Origin: Sphingobium fuliginis
GTDB lineage: Bacteria > Pseudomonadota > Alphaproteobacteria > Sphingomonadales > Sphingomonadaceae
DNA: 64,000 nt
NCBI RefSeq assembly: GCF_004152845.1
Contig: NZ_SEON01000002.1
Location: forward strand, 682,001 to 746,000
Direction of reading: 5' to 3'
Shown piece by piece: positions 1-7,750 of this stretch (position 1 is the first letter of the stretch; each line of letters starts with the position of its first letter). The notes beneath the pieces were generated by a model. It was not told the DNA's origin. It saw nothing but the letters and a program-made list of their open reading frames with translations, and made no database searches. The translations under genes and the position numbers were made by a program.

Positions 1-939
1 GGTGGTCGGCGCGAAGCCGATGTCCTGCGCGATGGCGCTGATGTCCGCGAAGGTCGCCGGCACGTCGCCCGGCTGCATCGGCTGGAAGTCGATCTCCGCC
101 TTGCGGCCGCAGGCTTCCTCCAGGACGGAGATGAGGTGCATCAACTCCTCGGGGCGGTTGTTGCCGATATTGTAGAGCCGGTGGGGCGAGCGGCTGCCCC
201 CCGCCTTGGGCGCGCCGTCATCTTCCGGCGCATGGTCGAGGCAGCCGATCACGCCGCTGACGATGTCGTCTATATAGGTGAAGTCGCGCTGCATCCGGCC
301 GTGGTTGAAGACGGGGATCGGCTGGCCCGAGAGGATTTTCGAGGTGAAGATCCACATCGCCATGTCGGGGCGGCCCCAGGGGCCGTAGACGGTGAAGAAT
401 CGCAGGCCCGTCATGGGAATGCGGAAGAGATGGGCGTAGGTCTCGCTCATCAGCTCGTCTGCGCGCTTGGTCGCGGCATAGAGCGAGACGGGGTGGTCGG
501 CGCGGTCCTCGACCCGGAAGGGCAGCGTGTCGTTGCCGCCATAGACCGAGGAGGAGGAGGCGTAGACGAGGTGCCGCACCCGCCTTTCCCGCGCCACTTC
601 CAGCATGTTGACATGGCCCGCGAGGTTGGAGCGGACATAGGCGTGCGGGTTGATCAGCGAATAGCGCACGCCCGCCTGCGCGCCCAGATGGACGATCGCG
701 TCGACGGGATGGTCGTGCAGCGCCGCCTGGAGCGCGTCCATGTCGGCGAAGTCCAGCTCCGCGAAGGTGAACAGGCCGCCATGGCGATCGTGCAGGGCGG
801 CGATCCGGTCCCGCTTCAGCGAGACGGGGTAATAGTCGTTCATATTGTCGATGCCGAAGACGGCCCGGCCTTCGGACAGAAGACGGTCCGCGACGGCCAT
901 GCCGATGAAGCCGGCGGCGCCGGTCACGAGGATTGTCAT
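1..939 (-). CDS. UDP-glucuronate 4-epimerase-type NAD-dependent sugar epimerase (C-terminus cut by window edge)
   Basis: Reading on the minus strand from the ATG at 939 gives MTILVTGAAGFIG, a Rossmann GxxGxxG motif at residues 7-13. The extended-SDR catalytic pair Tyr154/Lys158 (YAATK) follows, with an upstream serine-rich stretch (YASSSSVYG). The segments RFFTVYGPWGRPDMA and FTYIDDIV are characteristic of UDP-GlcA 4-epimerases (CapI/LspL type), which supply UDP-galacturonate for LPS or capsule. 313 codons are visible without a stop, so only the last residues are missing. The function is a family assignment; a related UDP-glucose 4-epimerase specificity cannot be fully excluded. No partner glycosyltransferase is visible in the window. 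Confidence 0.88.
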   Translation of the reverse strand, partial: MTILVTGAAGFIGMAVADRLLSEGRAVFGIDNMNDYYPVSLKRDRIAALHDRHGGLFTFAELDFADMDALQAALHDHPVDAIVHLGAQAGVRYSLINPHAYVRSNLAGHVNMLEVARERRVRHLVYASSSSVYGGNDTLPFRVEDRADHPVSLYAATKRADELMSETYAHLFRIPMTGLRFFTVYGPWGRPDMAMWIFTSKILSGQPIPVFNHGRMQRDFTYIDDIVSGVIGCLDHAPEDDGAPKAGGSRSPHRLYNIGNNRPEELMHLISVLEEACGRKAEIDFQPMQPGDVPATFADISAIAQDIGFAPTT

Positions 940-1414
940 GGGTTGCGGGTTCCTGTCCTTGCCTTGGCGCTGGAGTCTTTCACAGACAATCCGGGAGGCG
1001 ATGTAAAGGGCTTTCCCCAGAAGCTCCGTGTTAGTCCCTAAAAATTGCCGGGTTAGGATGCGGATGGGCTGGCGGAAATGGGTGGTTTCCTGCCATCAAG
1101 CCCCTCCCCTTCAGGGTCAAACGAGGCACGTGACTCGTTTGAAGGGTTGGGGTGGGGGAGTGCCTCTACAGGCTGAGTTTGCGCGTGGGGCACGCCCCCA
1201 CCCCTCGGTCCCCTCCCCTGAAGGGGAGGGGAAGCATTGTCGTCCGGTAGCCCCGGCCAGATGGAATATTGGATGAGGGTGGGACTGCATGAGGGTGGGA
1301 CTGGGACCGGCCCTTGCAGACGCACGACTTGCCTGGATCGAGCCCAGATGATCCAGAACCACTATTCAGGTCCGCCTTCGGCAAGCTAGACCATCCCTTT
1401 TCCCGGGGGATGGA
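940..1414. other. Intergenic region with palindromic repeats, no gene seen
   Basis: This 475-bp gap separates the divergent epimerase gene and the small membrane protein gene. It holds a REPIN-like inverted doublet (1101-1231) with a second palindrome inside its left arm, and a 15-bp direct duplication (1273-1303). Open frames on both strands run through the repeats and have repeat-encoded composition, so I do not accept them as genes. Promoters for the two flanking genes presumably lie at its edges, but I see no convincing -35/-10 pair. Confidence 0.6.
1101..1231. repeat. REPIN-like inverted doublet, copy A
   Basis: Two copies of a palindromic unit face each other. The left arm begins CCCCTCCCCTTCAGGG and continues into GGGTTGGGGTGGGG. 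The right arm reads CCCCCACCCCTC and ends CCCTCCCCTGAAGGGGAGGGG-like. The same architecture recurs at 7751-7889 and 10839-10944, and as single inverted units around the DUF559 ORF near 48.2-48.6 kb. Paired inverted REPs are typical of REPINs; no mobilising RAYT transposase is seen in this window. Confidence 0.75.
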
Positions 1415-1654
1415 TTGCCGATCCTTGTCGAAATCGCCGGATGGCTGGGCGCGTTGCTGGTGTTGGGCGCCTATCTGCTCGTGTCGAGCGGGCATGTGTC
1501 CGGCAAGTCGGCCCTGTTCCAAGGGATGAACGCTCTGGGTTCGACGCTGTTCATCCTCAACACATGGTGGCACGGCGCCATCCCCTCCATGGTGCTCAAC
1601 ATCATCTGGCTCGGCATAGGCGCGGTCGCGTTGATGCGCATCGCCCGCCAATAG
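1415..1654 (+). CDS. Small membrane protein of the CBU_0592-like family
   Basis: 79 residues made almost entirely of three hydrophobic segments (about residues 5-24, 33-48 and 57-75). The pattern GWLGALLVLGAYLLVSSG followed by a short FQGMNALGS turn matches the small CBU_0592-like membrane proteins, whose function is unknown. The start is a TTG at 1415 with a purine-rich GGGGGA stretch just upstream; no in-frame ATG precedes it within the ORF. It stands alone, about 70 bp before the glutamine amidotransferase on the same strand, so the two may share a transcript. Confidence 0.7.
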   Translation: MPILVEIAGWLGALLVLGAYLLVSSGHVSGKSALFQGMNALGSTLFILNTWWHGAIPSMVLNIIWLGIGAVALMRIARQ

Positions 1655-1725
1655 CCCTCATTTCAAAAACCCAAGAAAGGCTGGGGTGGCAGGCCATGTT
1701 CTCTTTGGCTACCAGCATGGTGGAG

Positions 1726-2451
1726 ATGAAGAAAGCGCTGATCGTCCGACATGTGCCGCGGGAGGGAGCGGCAGGCTATCTCCAACCGATCGAGGCCGCG
1801 GGCTATGCGATCGAACGGATCGACGTCGCCAGCCCCGACTTTGCCGATGTCGACCTCTGCACCCCGGACCTGTTGATCATGATGGGCGGCCCGATGGGCG
1901 TCTATGAGCAGGACCTGCACCCCTGGATTCCGCTCCAGATCGAAAAGCTGTCCGCCCGGCTGGAGCAGGACCTGCCGACCCTGGGCGTCTGCCTGGGCAG
2001 CCAGATGATCGCCGCCGCGCTCGGCGCGCCCGTCTATCCCGGCGGGCGGATGGAGTTGGGATTCGCGCCGGTCATGCTGAACGAGGCGGGCGCGGAATCC
2101 CCGCTGCGCCATCTGGACGGCGTGCCCGTCCTCCACTGGCACAGCGACACTTTCGACATGCCGACCGGGGTCGAGCTGCTGGCGTCGACCGAAAACTATG
2201 CTCATCAGGCCTTTCGCCGCGGTCCCAACCTGCTGGCGTTGCAGTTCCACGCGGAAATGGGCGAAGACCCGCGTTTCGAGGATTGGCTCACGCATTTCTG
2301 GGCCGATCTCGACATAGCGAAGCAATGCGGCACTGCCCTTCGGCAGGATCATGCCGACCATGGCCCCGCAGCCGTCGCTGCCGGACGCGCGATGATCGGC
2401 GAGTGGTTGAGCGGAATCGGGAACAAGGACCGATCGGCATTCAGGCCATGA
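1726..2451 (+). CDS. Class I glutamine amidotransferase (GMP synthase-like GATase domain protein)
   Basis: 241 residues with a class I GATase triad: nucleophile Cys89 in GVCLGSQ and His175/Glu177 in QFHAE. The oxyanion-hole segment MMGGPMGVYE (about 52-61) is also present. No synthetase domain is attached, so it belongs to the stand-alone GATase1 proteins, which release ammonia from glutamine or gamma-glutamyl compounds; the acceptor is unknown. The start at 1726 (MKKALIVRHV) fits the family, but in-frame ATGs at 1696 and 1717 are possible and no ribosome site is decisive. The 3' end runs into a repeat cluster shared with the convergent GST gene. Confidence 0.85.
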   Translation: MKKALIVRHVPREGAAGYLQPIEAAGYAIERIDVASPDFADVDLCTPDLLIMMGGPMGVYEQDLHPWIPLQIEKLSARLEQDLPTLGVCLGSQMIAAALGAPVYPGGRMELGFAPVMLNEAGAESPLRHLDGVPVLHWHSDTFDMPTGVELLASTENYAHQAFRRGPNLLALQFHAEMGEDPRFEDWLTHFWADLDIAKQCGTALRQDHADHGPAAVAAGRAMIGEWLSGIGNKDRSAFRP

Positions 2452-2464
2452 CGGCCTGCAAATG

Positions 2465-2600
2465 AGAGCGCGCGGCCTGCGTCCGATTGAACGCAGCGCG
2501 CCCCAGAGCATCGTGCGCAAAAGTGGGAACCGGTTTTGCGCTTAAAACGATGCGGCAACAAAAGCTTGCGCGACCTGCGTGCGATTGAACGCAGCGCGCC
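2465..2600. repeat. Composite dispersed palindrome cluster between convergent genes
   Basis: Two copies of a GC hairpin (GCG-rich arms around CGATTGAACGC, at about 2465-2501 and 2566-2600) flank an element beginning GAGCATCGTGCGCAAAA (2506-2522). The loop GTGGGAACCGG (2523-2533) follows, then a partial return arm TTTTGCGC. A complete version of this second element is at 17779-17823 and a decayed one near 38.7-38.8 kb. It fills the gap between convergent genes and could serve as a bidirectional terminator. Confidence 0.7.
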
Positions 2601-3257
2601 CTAAAATTCGACTTCCAGTTCCTCGACCTCATCCTTCTCCCCGCGGGCGGCGTCGATCCACTCGCGCATCAGGTCCCAGTCGTTGCTCCAGTTGCAATAG
2701 GCGGCCGACCGCTCCGACAGCGCCACGGCATAGGTCAGGAAACGCTGCGCCACGGGGGCGAACATCGCATCGGCCACGGTCGGCCTTTCCCCGAACAGCC
2801 AGGGTCCGCCATAGGCGCCGAGGCATTCGGTCCAGATTTCCTCGATCCGCTCGATGTCCTGCTTGGCCCCGGAAAAGACCGGGAACTTTTCGTGCCGCAC
2901 CTTCAGGTTCATGGGCAGGGCCGAGCGCAGGTTGATGAAGCCGGAGTGGATTTCGCCCGAAACCGAACGGCAGTGCGCCCGCGCGATCCGCTCCGCGGGA
3001 TAAAGGCCGGCGTGCGGATAGAGTTCATGCAGATATTCCGCAATGGCGAGCGTATCCCACACGCCCGCCCCCTCATGGGTCAGGCGGGGCACCAGCACGG
3101 ACGGCGACAGAAGCAGCAATTCCGCCCGGTTTTCGGGATCGTCGAGCGCAATCGTCTTTTCCACGACCTTCAGCCCGGCCATGCGGCACAACAGCCATCC
3201 GCGCAGGGACCAGGACGAATAAGTCTTGCTGGAAATGGTGAGTTCGGCGTCGGCCAT
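2601..3257 (-). CDS. Glutathione S-transferase family protein
   Basis: 218 residues. The N-terminal thioredoxin-like domain has SSKTYSSWSLRGWLL, with Ser residues at the usual GSH-activating position, and the conserved proline before a beta-strand in LSPSVLVPRL. The all-alpha C-terminal domain carries the N-capping-box region (RPTVADAMFAP). This fits the GST families that detoxify electrophiles or reduce disulfides in the cytosol; substrate unknown. It is transcribed divergently from the PHA depolymerase gene. The acidic tail EKDEVEELEVEF is unusual. Confidence 0.87.
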   Translation of the reverse strand: MADAELTISSKTYSSWSLRGWLLCRMAGLKVVEKTIALDDPENRAELLLLSPSVLVPRLTHEGAGVWDTLAIAEYLHELYPHAGLYPAERIARAHCRSVSGEIHSGFINLRSALPMNLKVRHEKFPVFSGAKQDIERIEEIWTECLGAYGGPWLFGERPTVADAMFAPVAQRFLTYAVALSERSAAYCNWSNDWDLMREWIDAARGEKDEVEELEVEF

Positions 3258-3298
3258 GGCGTTCCTCCCGCTTCATTCCTATGTTTCATCAATCATGA

Positions 3299-3307
3299 TG
3301 CGGTGCA
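3299..3307. promoter_or_regulatory. Putative PhaR operator half-site upstream of the PHA depolymerase gene
   Basis: TGCGGTGCA lies about 65 bp before the depolymerase start. It fits a TGC(A/G)N(C/T)GCA pattern reported for PhaR repressors of other alphaproteobacteria and resembles the two strong matches in front of the phasin gene (20510-20572). A further TGCAAAA follows at 3311. A single short match can occur by chance. Confidence 0.3.
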
Positions 3308-3373
3308 ATATGCAAAACCTGTATAACGGTCCGGCATGGGACCGAATCGGCACCGAAAGAGCTTAGGACGCGT

Positions 3374-4612
3374 TTGAGCAAGATGATGATGCTATATAGC
3401 GGCTATCAGGCCTGGAACGACATGATGGCCCCTGCGCGCTTCGGTGCTCAGATCGCTCTCTCCTTCAAGGACAAGATGGGACCGGTGGCGGATTGGGCCA
3501 TGCCCCGCCGCATGTTCGCCCTGATGGACGTGTTCCAGGGCGCGAAGCTGACGCATCGCCGGCCGGCCTATGGCATAACGGAGGTGCATAGCGGCAATGC
3601 GGTGGTCGCCGTGCGGGAAGAGGTGGCGCTGGACCTGCCGTTCGGCAACCTGCTGCACTTCGCGAAGGACGATGTCGAAACGCCGCAGCCCAGGGTGCTG
3701 GTGGTTGCCCCCATGTCGGGCCATTTCTCGACCCTGCTGCGCAACACCGTCCAGACGCTGCTGCGCGACCATGACGTGTACATCACCGACTGGAAGAACG
3801 CCCGGGACGTGCCGCTGAGCGCCGGGCGCTTCGGATTCGACGATTATGTCGACTACATCATGACCTTCATGCAGGAAATCGGGCCGGGATCGCATCTGGT
3901 TTCGGTGTGCCAGCCCTGCGTGCCCGCCATGGCGGCGGTGTCGATCATGTCGGAGGACAAGGACCCGGCGACGCCGCGCTCCATGACGCTGATGGGCGGA
4001 CCGATCGACACGCGCGCCGCGCCCACGGTCGTCAACGAACTGGCCAATGAGCAGTCGATCAAATGGTTCGAGGAAAATCTGATCAGCCTGGTGCCGATGC
4101 GCTATGCCGGGCGCGGCCGGCGGGTCTATCCCGGCTTCCTCCAGCTTTCCGCCTTCATGTCGATGAACATGGACCGGCATGGCGCCGCGCACCGCGAGCT
4201 TTACCAGCTGCTGGCCGACGGCAGGCAGGTCGAGGCGGACAAGATCAAGACCTTTTACGAGGAATATTTCGCCGTGCTCGACATGACGGCGGAATTTTAT
4301 CTGGAAACGGTGGACAAGGTGTTCCAGCGGACGCTGCTGGCCAAGGGCGAACTCACCTATCGCGGGCGGAAGGTCAATCCGGGCGCCATCCACAAGACGG
4401 CGCTGCTGACGGTCGAAGGGGAAAAGGACGACGTGTGCGCCGTGGGCCAGACCGCGGCCGCCCATGCGCTCTGCACGGGCCTGCGCCCGCATCTGAAACG
4501 CCATCACCTGCAGCCGGGCGTCGGCCATTATGGCGTCTTTTCCGGCAGCAAATGGGAAAAGCAGGTCTATCCGCAGGTGCGGAACATGATCCTGGCGATG
4601 AACGCGGGTTAG
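3374..4612 (+). CDS. phaZ: Intracellular polyhydroxyalkanoate depolymerase (PhaZ type)
   Basis: 412 residues matching the PHB depolymerase family that mobilises native intracellular PHA granules. The nucleophile region reads SVCQPCVPAM (Cys179/Cys182), the Cys-type lipase box of i-PHA depolymerases, and the alpha/beta-hydrolase core includes VAPMSGHFSTLLRNTV. The conserved C-terminal part ends with a His-containing GVGHYGVFSGSKWE. The start is TTG at 3374, supported by AGGA at 3365-3368 with 5-nt spacing; the ATG at 3383 would leave this site too far away. The synthase and phasin genes are 16-19 kb downstream in the window. Confidence 0.92.
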   Translation: MSKMMMLYSGYQAWNDMMAPARFGAQIALSFKDKMGPVADWAMPRRMFALMDVFQGAKLTHRRPAYGITEVHSGNAVVAVREEVALDLPFGNLLHFAKDDVETPQPRVLVVAPMSGHFSTLLRNTVQTLLRDHDVYITDWKNARDVPLSAGRFGFDDYVDYIMTFMQEIGPGSHLVSVCQPCVPAMAAVSIMSEDKDPATPRSMTLMGGPIDTRAAPTVVNELANEQSIKWFEENLISLVPMRYAGRGRRVYPGFLQLSAFMSMNMDRHGAAHRELYQLLADGRQVEADKIKTFYEEYFAVLDMTAEFYLETVDKVFQRTLLAKGELTYRGRKVNPGAIHKTALLTVEGEKDDVCAVGQTAAAHALCTGLRPHLKRHHLQPGVGHYGVFSGSKWEKQVYPQVRNMILAMNAG

Positions 4613-4635
4613 CCTTTCCCTAATCATTGGCGGAT

Positions 4636-5763
4636 ATGGCCGGGGGCATGGACATGGCTTCCCATCCCGCAATGGCGCATGCGCGCGCCTATGCGCCGGT
4701 GCAGCGGGCGCGCTGGGCCGCGCTGGCGGACGCGGCGGCGGAGGCCAATGCCTTCTACATGCCCGACATGCTGTGTGCGGCGCTGGACCATCTGGCGGTC
4801 GGCACCGCCGTGCGCATGCTGGAGGCGCAGCGGGACGGGGAACTGATCGGGCTGATGCCTGTGACGGTTTCGGCGCGGCATGGGCGGTTGCCGCTGCGCT
4901 GCGTCACCAACTGGATGCACGATCATTGCTTCTTCGGCGCGCCGCTGATCCGGCGGGGCGAGGAAGTGGCGGCGTGGCGGGGACTGCTGGAGCAGCTGGA
5001 CGAGGCGGACTGGGCGCCGGGCTTCCTGCATCTGCGGGGGCTGGACGCGGCGGGGGCGAATGCGGCGGCGCTGGAGGCGCTGTGCGTCGAGCAGCGGCGC
5101 GGGCGGCGGGAGGTGCATCGGTACGACCGGGCGATGCTGCGGTCGGAACTGGACGCGGACGCCTATTGGGAAACCAATGTGCGGGCCAAGAAGCGCAAGG
5201 AATTGCGGCGCCTGCAGAAGCGGCTGGCCGAACTGGGCACGGTCGGGAGCCGGCTGCTGGGCGACGGGGCGGAGCTGGCCGCGTGGTGCGGGGAATTTCT
5301 GGCGCTGGAGGCCGCGGGCTGGAAGGGGGCGGAAGGATCGGCGCTGGCCTGCAGGGATGAGGATGCGGCTTTCTTCCGGGGGGCCTGCGCGGCGGCTTTC
5401 GAGAACGGGCGGCTGCATTTCCTGCGCATGGACCTGGATGGGCGGGCGATCGCGATGCTGGTCAATTTCCGGCATGGCGAAGGAGCCTTTTCCTTCAAGA
5501 TCGCCTTTGACGAGGCGCTGGGGCGCTTTTCGCCGGGTGTGCTGATCGAGATCGCCAATCTGCAGGCGGTGCTGGGCGATCCCGCCATCGGCTGGATGGA
5601 TAGCTGCGCGGCGGCGGACCATCCGATGATCGACAGCCTGTGGGGCGAGCGGCGGACGATCACGCAATATCGCATCGCCCTGCGAGGCGCGGGGCGAAGC
5701 GTCGCCTTTGCGCTGGCCAATGGCGTCGAGGCGCTGGGGCAGAGGTTGAAGGGGCAGATATGA
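4636..5763 (+). CDS. GNAT-type acetyltransferase (CelD/BcsL, BioF2-like)
   Basis: About 375 residues with the tandem GNAT-like layout of BioF2/CelD-like proteins: a basic helix WETNVRAKKRKELRRLQKRL (about 178-197) and a later RLHFLRMDLDGRAIAMLVNF core strand pair. This family includes enzymes linked to cell-surface polysaccharides and FemX-like aminoacyl transfer; donor and acceptor are unknown. The stop overlaps the ATG of the cupin gene (ATGA at 5760-5763), indicating translational coupling. Several starts are possible (TTG 4627; ATG 4636, 4648, 4654); 4636 is a compromise. A second, divergent member of the same family follows at 6598-7653. Confidence 0.75.
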   Translation: MAGGMDMASHPAMAHARAYAPVQRARWAALADAAAEANAFYMPDMLCAALDHLAVGTAVRMLEAQRDGELIGLMPVTVSARHGRLPLRCVTNWMHDHCFFGAPLIRRGEEVAAWRGLLEQLDEADWAPGFLHLRGLDAAGANAAALEALCVEQRRGRREVHRYDRAMLRSELDADAYWETNVRAKKRKELRRLQKRLAELGTVGSRLLGDGAELAAWCGEFLALEAAGWKGAEGSALACRDEDAAFFRGACAAAFENGRLHFLRMDLDGRAIAMLVNFRHGEGAFSFKIAFDEALGRFSPGVLIEIANLQAVLGDPAIGWMDSCAAADHPMIDSLWGERRTITQYRIALRGAGRSVAFALANGVEALGQRLKGQI

Positions 5764-6620
5764 ACGCGGTGAGCGCCATCGAGGCGGCGGTGTTTCCGGA
5801 AGAGGCGCGGGCAGCCTTCGCGGCGGCTTATCCGGACAGGGCGGCGAAATTGAGCCATGGGCTGGCGGGGCATGCGCTGCTGACGCTGGAGGCTCTGGCC
5901 GGGCTGGCGGAGCGGATGCCCGCTGCTTCGGTCGAGTATAATCTGGGGAAGCTGCCTTTGGGGGTGCGGGCGGAGGATACGCCGTCCAACGGGCTGACGC
6001 TGGGCGAGACGATCCGGACCATCGAGACCAACGGCAGTTGGGCGGTGCTGAAGAATGTCGAGCGGGACGCGGATTATGGCGCGCTGCTGGACCGGGCGCT
6101 GGCGGAACTGGCGCCGCTGGTGGAGCGGGAGACCGGGCCGATGCTGCATCGGGAGGCGTTCATCTTCCTGTCCTCGCCGGGGAGCGTGACGCCGTTCCAC
6201 ATGGACCCGGAGCATAATATCCTGCTCCAGATCCGGGGCGAGAAGACGATGACGGTCTTTCCGGCGGGCGACGAGGAACTGGTGCCCGCAGTGCAGAGCG
6301 AGGCCTTCCATGCGGGCGGGCATCGCAATCTGGACTGGCGGGACGGTTTTCGCGAGCGGGGCATGGCGGTGACGCTGTTGCCGGGCGATGCGATCCATGT
6401 GCCGGTCAAGGCGCCGCATTTCGTGGAGAATGGCCCTGTCGTGTCGGTCAGCCTGTCGGTGACGTGGCGGTCGGAGCGGAGCGTGGCGGAGGGCGAGTTG
6501 CACAGCCTGAATGCGCTGCTGCGGCGGCGCGGGCTGCCGGTCGGGCGGATCGGGGCGCGGCCGGAGGCGCAGGGCGCGCGGCGGATCGCCTATCGCATCA
6601 TGCGGAAGCTGGGCGTCTGA
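5760..6620 (+). CDS. JmjC-like cupin domain protein (putative 2-oxoglutarate/Fe(II) oxygenase)
   Basis: 286 residues with a cupin-8/JmjC core. The metal-binding motif His147-x-Asp149 is in TPFHMDPEHN. LLQIRGEKTMTVFP is the typical following strand, LLPGDAIHVP supplies a turn, and His213 or His220 is the distal ligand. Such proteins hydroxylate proteins or small molecules in the cytosol; the substrate is unknown. It overlaps the upstream GNAT gene by 4 nt, so the two products probably act together. Its 3' end overlaps the convergent GNAT gene by 23 nt. Confidence 0.78.
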   Translation: MNAVSAIEAAVFPEEARAAFAAAYPDRAAKLSHGLAGHALLTLEALAGLAERMPAASVEYNLGKLPLGVRAEDTPSNGLTLGETIRTIETNGSWAVLKNVERDADYGALLDRALAELAPLVERETGPMLHREAFIFLSSPGSVTPFHMDPEHNILLQIRGEKTMTVFPAGDEELVPAVQSEAFHAGGHRNLDWRDGFRERGMAVTLLPGDAIHVPVKAPHFVENGPVVSVSLSVTWRSERSVAEGELHSLNALLRRRGLPVGRIGARPEAQGARRIAYRIMRKLGV

Positions 6621-7653
6621 GCAGCTTGCGCAGCCACGCTTCGGCTTCGAGGCGGGGGCTGAAGCGGTCGACCTGCCACCATTCAAGGGCTTCCTCGCGG
6701 GTGGCGAGGCTCTGCTTGTAGCGGTCCTTGCCCGCGAGCAGCGAGTAGAGCGCGAGGCCGCGTTCCGCATAATGGGCGACGGCGGCGGCGTGGCAGAGCA
6801 GGCCGGGCTTGTCCTTCGGCGCGCGGGGGGCGGCGAAGGCGGACTGGTAGTTCATCGCTATGCCGTCGTGGAGGACGTTGAGGAGCAGGCCGACGGTTCC
6901 GCCGCCATCGGTGAAGCGCAGCAGTTCGACCTTTTCGTCGCGGCTTGCGAGGGCGGCGGCGAAGCGGCGGAAGGCGGGGTCGTCCCAGGCATTGTCGGCG
7001 TGGCGGCCGGTGTTGAGGGACCGCATTTCCTCCAGCCATGGGGCAATGTCGGCTGGGGCGGCTTTAGCGATGGCCGGGAGCGCGCCGCCATGGTCCTTGA
7101 GGGCGCGGCGGATCTGGGCGCGGCTGTTGGAGCTGAGCAGCGACAGATAGTCGGCGGCGCGGACGGCGGCGAGGTCGACCTGATAGACCGGGGAGCGGTC
7201 GAGGCGGGTCTTGCGGCGGGCGGGGATTGTCAGGAGCGGCGAGTCGGGGGCGATGCCGTCGAGGCGGAGGGTGCGCCAGTCGTTGCGGTTTTGCAGGGCC
7301 TGGAGGGCGGCCCGTGTCGCCTCCCCTTCCCTGCCCTTTGCGGCGAGCAGGCCGTTATATTCGATGAAGGGGCGGTCGGCGCCGGGGTCGCCGGACTGGT
7401 TGAGCGACAGGGTGGCGCTGCGGCCCAGCAGGCGGGGTTGCAGGGCATGGCCGAAGAGGGCTAGCGCGACGTCCCGGCCCTGCGCGTCGGTGACGGCGAG
7501 CAGTTCGGGGCGGACGGCGTAGCTTTCCAGCCAGGCGCCGGTCCAGGTCCAGCCGAGGAAGAAGCTGGCGGCGGCGCGGGACTCCAGCGCCTGCCAGCGG
7601 GGGGCTAGGCTCGCGAGGTCGGGCAGGCGGGTGAAGTGGGCGGTGAGGGCCAT
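6598..7653 (-). CDS. Second GNAT-type acetyltransferase (CelD/BcsL family)
   Basis: 351 residues with the hallmarks SFFLGWTWTGAWLESYA near the N-terminus, SSNSRAQIRRALKDHG (the basic helix before the second GNAT fold) and GTVGLLLNVLHDGIAMNYQ. The C-terminal LLAGKDRYKQSLAT is typical of BcsL/FemX-like members. The start ATG at 7653 follows an AAGGGGG ribosome site at about 7-nt spacing; upstream in-frame extension reads through repeat sequence and is rejected. Convergent with the cupin gene, overlapping it by 23 nt. Likely acts in the same pathway as the 4636-5763 paralogue. Confidence 0.78.
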   Translation of the reverse strand: MALTAHFTRLPDLASLAPRWQALESRAAASFFLGWTWTGAWLESYAVRPELLAVTDAQGRDVALALFGHALQPRLLGRSATLSLNQSGDPGADRPFIEYNGLLAAKGREGEATRAALQALQNRNDWRTLRLDGIAPDSPLLTIPARRKTRLDRSPVYQVDLAAVRAADYLSLLSSNSRAQIRRALKDHGGALPAIAKAAPADIAPWLEEMRSLNTGRHADNAWDDPAFRRFAAALASRDEKVELLRFTDGGGTVGLLLNVLHDGIAMNYQSAFAAPRAPKDKPGLLCHAAAVAHYAERGLALYSLLAGKDRYKQSLATREEALEWWQVDRFSPRLEAEAWLRKLLRRPASA

Positions 7654-7750
7654 TGCGGGCCCCCTTTTGGCAGAGCGGGGGCGGGGGTCAAGCTTGCAGC
7701 ACCTCAAGCTGTATGGGCAGGTGGGGAAGGTGGGGAATGGCCAATCCAAG

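Noticed and set aside
1028..1362. Several 70-90 codon frames in the 940-1414 gap
   Set aside because: They traverse the palindromic repeats in both directions and have repeat-derived composition; no ribosome site or family support.
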